Shown piece by piece: positions 58,740 to 64,000 of a DNA stretch of 64,000 nt (position 1 is its first letter; each line of letters begins with the position of its first letter). The position numbers and the translations under genes were made by a program. The stretch is from Symsagittifera roscoffensis (lineage: Eukaryota; Xenacoelomorpha; Acoela; Convolutidae), in assembly GCF_963678635.1 (NCBI RefSeq), contig NC_087066.1:8275954-8339953 (forward strand). The letters run 5' to 3'. The notes under the pieces are model-generated. The model worked only from the letters and a program-made list of their open reading frames with translations. It made no database searches and had not been told where the DNA came from.

Positions 58740-59215
58740 CTTAGGCATATTCGACAGTAATAGTCAAATAAGCAAATTAAACAACATTTTTTCAAGAAAA
58801 ATGACTACAAAATTCAAATTCTTTGGTGAAATTTTTTGACTTGTTAAAAATTTTCATCCACAAAAAGGCGTTAAAAATTTGAGAAAACAAATTCCAATTA
58901 ATTAAATTTAAATGTACAAATAAGATATTTATTGTAGTTGGCTCAAATTGAGCATAAATAAGCTTTTTCGCTTGCTTTATTTCTCGAAGTTAGACTAAAA
59001 TTCCAAAATTTCAAACGCTTTTGTCTACACTAAATACATTTTTTAAAATTTAAAATGTCGTTCGAATCACGATTGAAAGGGTTTTTATATGATATATCAC
59101 TCGTTTCAGTCTGATGATTATTTGTGGTACTTTGTGGTAAAGAAAAAGAAAAACTGAAACACACCCGAATACAAAGTTCTTCCTCAGTTTTCAAATGTTT
59201 GGAATAATATTGGCT
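58740..59215 (-). repeat. Dispersed repeat family, distal copy
   Basis: Contains TCGAATCACGATTGAAAGGG, TGATATATCACTCGTTTCAG, GATGATTATTTGTGGTAC and CACCCGAATACAAAGTTCTT in the order and orientation seen at 28.2-28.6 kb, so the family is not confined to the array and the inverted repeat. Confidence 0.65.
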
Positions 59216-59413
59216 TCAGAAAGTTATAAAGCATAAGCAGGCAAGTTTAAATTGTCAGTTGAAACCAAACTGATATTGTTGCTTCTATAATTTTGTACAT
59301 TTATTTTACAAATTTTTTTACATATATGTATATTGCAATAGTTTTCTGATTTTCCTAATTTTTTTTATTAACTTATACTTGTTTTCATCAGATGTGATGC
59401 AGAACTCTGCTTC

Positions 59414-59613
59414 NNNNNNNNNNNNNNNNNNNNNNNNNNNNNNNNNNNNNNNNNNNNNNNNNNNNNNNNNNNNNNNNNNNNNNNNNNNNNNNNNNNNNNN
59501 NNNNNNNNNNNNNNNNNNNNNNNNNNNNNNNNNNNNNNNNNNNNNNNNNNNNNNNNNNNNNNNNNNNNNNNNNNNNNNNNNNNNNNNNNNNNNNNNNNNN
59601 NNNNNNNNNNNNN
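59414..59613. other. Assembly gap (200 N)
   Basis: Exactly 200 unknown bases, the same length as the gap at 33499. The LINE remnant begins at its right edge, so more of that element may lie within it. Confidence 0.99.
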
Positions 59614-60905
59614 AAACACAACTAATAAATTTAGGCAAACCTTGGAAAACATGAAAAAATTCAACCTGGATAGCCACAACATCAATCATATTTAAATTCT
59701 TTCAATACGGGAAATATTGGAGCCTGTCCTAAATGTTTTGTTTGAAAAATGTTTTCACAACAATATCTTTCCGAACTCATCAAAACTTGTAAAAGTAATA
59801 CCGAAACATCAAGAAGAGAATGATATCAAACCTTCAAATTTTGGACCAAATTCACTTTTACCTGTTTTTGGCAAAATACTAGAACGATAAATATACAACC
59901 GCATATTAGATTTTGCTTAAAAACAAAAAAAATTTTACATCAATCTCAGTTGGGATTTAGACAATTTTGCTTCTTTCGTGGAGAAATTTCAATTTGATTG
60001 GAATTATCAAGTCACTGACAATCAGTGTACTTTCCTTTGTTTAAGAAAAACGAAAGAAATCGTTGATCACAAGCTTCATTTAAACCAATGTTATAATTGT
60101 GGTATAAGAAGACCAGCACATGACACTCTAGTTTCTTATTGATCAGAAAAGAATCAGTTGATTAGCATCAATAGAATCAAATTGCAAAGTCACAACAAAA
60201 AATGTCTCAATGTCCAACAGGGCTCAACTTTCGGCTCTACTTTCCAATCTGGTTATTGATGATACTAATTGCAAAACTAAAGGCAACCACAAATGCCTCT
60301 TTCTATGCCGATGATACAGCCCTTGTAGTTCAATTTAAAAACCAACAATAACAATAATTTTCATTCTGGTTATTCATGATACTAAATGCAAAACTAATTG
60401 CAAAACTAAATACAAAAACAAATACCTGTCTTTATGCCGACAATACAGGCATTAAAAATCAATTTAAAAATAGGTTATAATTGAAAACAACGACAATGCC
60501 TTGCAAAAGCAAACCAATGGTTGGAAGAAAACAAACTGACTCTAAACTTAGATAAAAACAAAATGTTTACTTTGGAAGGAGGAAATGAAAATTTTTTTTG
60601 ACTCAATTAAATTTAACAACGAAGGCAAAGGGCAAAATGTCCGTTTTCATTTATCTGGATGTGTATCTCGACAAAAAGCTCAATTCAAAGATCACATTGA
60701 AGTTGTTTATACAAAATTTAAAAAATTCTGTAGAATCATTTATCAACTGCGTAAGATTTTAAAAAACCAGTAACTGAACAATTTTTACCAAACATACGTT
60801 ATACCTGATGTTCAATGTGGCGTTTTAAAATACGCGTCGACTTCCAAATCAAACATTGATGAGATTGATTCCAAAATTCAAAGTTTAACTAGAGTGTTAG
60901 TTTTC
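59614..60905 (+). pseudogene. LINE reverse transcriptase remnant (Jockey/CR1-like)
   Basis: Across several frames one can read KLVKVIPKHQEENDIKPSNF followed by SLLPVFGKILER, then QFGFR, then an ASFYADDTALVV catalytic motif (YADD near 60308), then DHIEVVYTKFKKFCRIIYQL. This is the order of motifs in the palm and C-terminal region of Jockey/CR1-type LINE reverse transcriptases. Stops and frameshifts are frequent. The YADD area is partly repeated ~120 bp later (60360-60460), with the motif altered. The 5' part, including the endonuclease, is missing or in the gap. Confidence 0.75.
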
Positions 60906-61750
60906 AAGAAACAATTCGAATCAGTATATTTATTTCGGGAAAAAAAATGAAAATAAATAAAGTAAAAGAGATTACTTCATACCGACTCTTCAATCTTCTC
61001 TGTAAAATTATTGAAGGTGAGTGTGAATCTGTGACTCTCAGCAAACTAATTGCATCAGAAGAAGTCATCAGTATAACCATAATCATAAAGGAGTAAAAAA
61101 CATAATGACCAACTCTAAAAACAGCATAAGTTTTCAATTGCTACCAGCGCTCATTAACTTCACAGCTGTCTCACAAAATTGTTTTCGATTTTTTGAAATA
61201 ATTTGCAGAATAACTTGGATTGAAAATCACAACTTGATAGGAAAAGGAGACAATGATAGGAAAAAGGAAATAATCAACTAAATATTCTATTTTTTCTCTT
61301 ACTATCGGTTTCCTCCAATGTTTACATCTCATCAAAACTTTTGTTTTAAATTTTGCAAATATCTAACTGAAAATTTTTTCATTTCTATAGTCTTAAAATT
61401 GAGTAAAGTAACGCAAATCATGTCGATAAAACACCACCATCCCAATTTAAACCTTGTTTTGTTTTGAGCTATGAACATCTGAAAGCAAGCAAAATTTGTC
61501 TAATGACGATCTCACAATCTTGTCTAATGACGAGGCTCATTTTTTTTCAAGTGGTGATTTATTCATTTTATATCAATCAATGTGAAGCTAAACTGAAAAC
61601 AATTTTTTATTGATAGGTATTTTTGTTTTTTTGGCTCGAAGAGTGATGTTTCTACGTAAAATTGAAGTGCTCAATCTCACATTTAGTCGTCAAATTTTTA
61701 TGTTTGCCTTGGAGTTTTGACACTGGTTTTTCTAGTGTGGTTGCAGTGAA
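60906..61750. other. No feature recognised
   Basis: AT-rich sequence between the LINE remnant and the direct repeat at 61757. No coding frame with an ATG and recognisable content. Confidence 0.4.
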
Positions 61751-61756
61751 TATCTG

Positions 61757-62000
61757 AGAGTTCATCGAAGTTAAAATTTATAAAAAAAATTTAAAGAGAA
61801 AAGCTGTTTGTCGTCAAAGATTTTTTTTATATACAGAAAAAAGGGAATATGTGAACATGAAAGATATTTATCCCTAATGACATATCTTGTTTTTACAAAA
61901 TTGTTTCTCTTTGACAAAAAACTTTGCATCAAAAACTATATTTTAGATAAATTATCACGAGAATTGATGTCAATAAAATCTTTTGCCGTGAAACAATCCA
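61757..62000 (+). repeat. Direct repeat left of gypsy fragment
   Basis: GAGTTCATCGAAGTTAAAAT, then GGGAATATGTGAACATGAAAG and ATGACATATCTTGTTTTTAC, then TAAATTATCACGAGAATTGA, recur in the same order at 62925-63370. Possibly degenerate LTRs. Confidence 0.45.
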
Positions 62001-62119
62001 CAACAGTGATGTTCAGACCAGATATCTTATTCAATGACCTATGAAGTCGAAACTTTGAATGGACAGACCAACAAAACAAGTACTTAGCAGTATCAACCAG
62101 GAAACAAGTCTCTGCTCGA

Positions 62120-62850
62120 AACAAGTCGTTAGACCATGCTCCCTGGACAAAAAAAATGACAGCGAAAACCGATGCTTCAGAGTAGGCAATTGACATAAAT
62201 GTTTCACAAGAAGGACATCCATCGATCAATGTTTCAAGGAAACTATCATCAGCTGAGCGAAATAACGCTGATACAGAAAGAGAAGCCTTGGCAATTGTGT
62301 CTGTGGTGACACGACTAAATACGGTCGTTTTAGGGCGCAGTTTCACAAACCGATCACAAAACCTTGCAGCAGCTCTTTGCGCTAGACGGAGAGATTCCGA
62401 AAACAGCGCAAGCTAGAGTAACCATATGGGCTATTGTGCTGATAAGATTCTACAGAGGCGTCGCAGCTTTCAAACCGCTGAGATACAGAGGACAAGTTAC
62501 GGACAATGCCCACAAGACACATACAGGAAGACAGGCAACAGCAGCTTAAATGGTTGCTCGGTGGCCTGTTATCTTACAAGACGTGGAAAAGCTTGTCTCA
62601 AGATGTGAGATCTGTCACAAGATCAGACCATCGCTCGGGAAAACAGTCTCCAGTGGCCAGAAGCAGACGTATGAGAGCGAAAACCAGCTAGCGAGATGCA
62701 GTCAGGAGACCAATGCCACAGATGGAACAAGTCAGATGGGCGATCATGAAACTGCACTGCAACATGAAACCGATAAACAACAACTCAACGACTCCAGACA
62801 ATCAATCTGGACAAGTCTCAGGCAAACCCAATTAACCTTCAAGCCTGCGT
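62120..62850 (+). pseudogene. Ty3/gypsy RNase H - integrase fragment
   Basis: AERNNADTEREALAIVSVVT and RKLSS preceding it are the RNase H motif around the catalytic Glu. An upstream KTDASE contains the first Asp, directly followed by a stop. After a frame change the QQLFALDGEIPKTA segment follows. Further on, DVEKLVSRCEICHKIRP is the Cys-Cys half of an integrase zinc finger. These short pieces are in different frames with stops between. This is a separate, older element from the one at 14-20 kb. Confidence 0.7.
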
Positions 62851-62924
62851 AAGACAATGAAACTCTACATAGATCCTTTAAACTCAGATCTTCCTAGAAA
62901 AAGAGGAAATCTGTGATGATATCA

Positions 62925-63370
62925 GAACTCATCGAAATTAAAACTCGTATTATCAAGCATAAAGATGATAAATATAAAAATTTACTTGATCTGTTGAAGC
63001 GTATTAAACTGGTTCAGAAGCAATTTTTCATATATTACTGTCTAACTGTCTAATTTTTGAAAACACTGTTCAACTTTTATCACCAGGTGTCATTCAAGAT
63101 AAATTCTCATGATATTGATCAATATAATCCGTGATTACAATGCTTTATATATCGATAAAACTTTTTCTTGAAAGTTTACCCGAAAATTTATCATGAATTT
63201 ATCATGAATTTCTTGAAAATTTACCATGGGAACATGTGAACAAAGAAAGTCTTATCCCCAATGACATATCTTGTTTTCATGTATTTTTTTTCTCTATGAT
63301 AACAACAACAAACACCAGCTAATTTTCACGTAAATTATCACTAACATCGGTCTCAACAAAGTCTTCATAG
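62925..63370 (+). repeat. Direct repeat right of gypsy fragment
   Basis: Diverged copy of 61757-62000 with ~150 bp of extra sequence, containing GAACTCATCGAAATTAAAAC, GGGAACATGTGAACAAAGAAAG, ATGACATATCTTGTTTTCAT and TAAATTATCACTAACATCGG. Confidence 0.45.
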
Positions 63371-64000
63371 CAAACATCTTGCTTTCAAAACCCAGTGAAT
63401 ATTTGTAGAACCTTACTTCAACGTTCAGTTTGATATAAGTTCTAGCTGGTCAGAATATAAGCGAACTACTTGTATTTTTTCATATTTGATCATTACTGTC
63501 GTCTTTCAGATCTCAAATTGTTATCAAAAATATGTGGATTTAAGTTCAATTTTACTATTAGTGGGCAAGATCAGGGAAAATGTACCAGAGCTTGGTGTAG
63601 TTGAGCTTTTGTCATTCATAAAATTAAATTTTGAATTGAATTTTGATGCAGAGACTCATTTAAATACCAAAAAAATTTCATCAATAAAACAGCTTTACAG
63701 CAAATTTTCAACAGCAACTTTTGTTTTTAATTTTAGTTTTGCACTGTGATACAATTGCATGAACACCTATCTAATTACACCGTTGTATTTTGTCCATATC
63801 ACAGGTACTACATTTTTCATAAATATTATAGTCTGCGAACTTTTGTTAAACAGGAAAAATGCAAACGGAAAGATTGACCTTAGTAAGTCGTTAATATATG
63901 ACACAAAAGGCTGGAGAACTTCTTTTGTGGTCTGAACAATGAATCTTCTTGCTATTATTTGACCATTATTTTCATTAAGGATCGATGAACGTAGTTATTA
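63371..64000. other. No feature recognised
   Basis: AT-rich window end. An 87-codon frame at 63486-63749 lacks an ATG at its start and shows no motif. Confidence 0.4.

Noticed and set aside
59318-59689. Open frames across the gap at 59414-59613
   Set aside because: They consist mostly of unknown bases; only real sequence on either side was considered. The same applies to frames across 33499-33698.

Overview
The window reads as AT-rich, repeat-dominated DNA from an invertebrate animal. The evidence is indirect. There is a complete BEL/Pao LTR retrotransposon (a group known from animals), a decayed Ty3/gypsy element, a Jockey/CR1-like LINE remnant, hAT-type MITEs, and almost no conventional host gene. 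I cannot fix the phylum. Two 200-N blocks (33499-33698, 59414-59613) are scaffold gaps of equal, probably placeholder, size.

Layout. 1-12.2 kb is a tandem array of about 2.3 kb units with embedded ~236 bp hAT-like MITEs and a nested 593 bp repeat. 12.2-14.2 kb is non-coding and holds an old inverted repeat. 14.3-19.84 kb is a Ty3/gypsy element on the minus strand: gag, protease, RT, RNase H, integrase, all recognisable but interrupted. 20.6-43.1 kb is a giant inverted repeat: arms of ~9.1 and ~9.4 kb around a 3.7 kb spacer, with a gap at the inner edge of the right arm. Arm identity is near 99% at the centre and falls outward, where insertions and rearrangements accumulate. Each arm carries one copy of an 83-codon ORF for a putative small secreted protein; I consider this the best host-gene candidate here. 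43.1-45.2 kb is a third, partial copy of the outer arm sequence with an orientation switch marked by a perfect 23 bp hairpin. 45.2-47.9 kb is largely featureless apart from a ~294 bp tandem duplication.

47.88-57.63 kb is the BEL/Pao element on the plus strand: two LTRs, a TGGCGCC primer-binding site, a 2.2 kb leader, an extra 214-codon ORF, a 2226-codon gag-pol ORF without interruption, and a G-rich polypurine tract. It is the most unusual object in the window. Its LTRs contain a TATA box followed within 10 bp by a tRNA-like block with Pol III A and B boxes. Its leader contains two tandem hairpins whose stems differ in sequence but stay paired. A separate ORF, weakly resembling SGNH hydrolases, lies just upstream of gag. 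The two LTRs differ by indels and no target-site duplication is visible, although gag-pol is open.

57.6-64 kb holds a copy of a dispersed repeat, a broken LINE reverse transcriptase (59.6-60.9 kb), and a small degraded Ty3/gypsy RNase H-integrase fragment flanked by diverged direct repeats.
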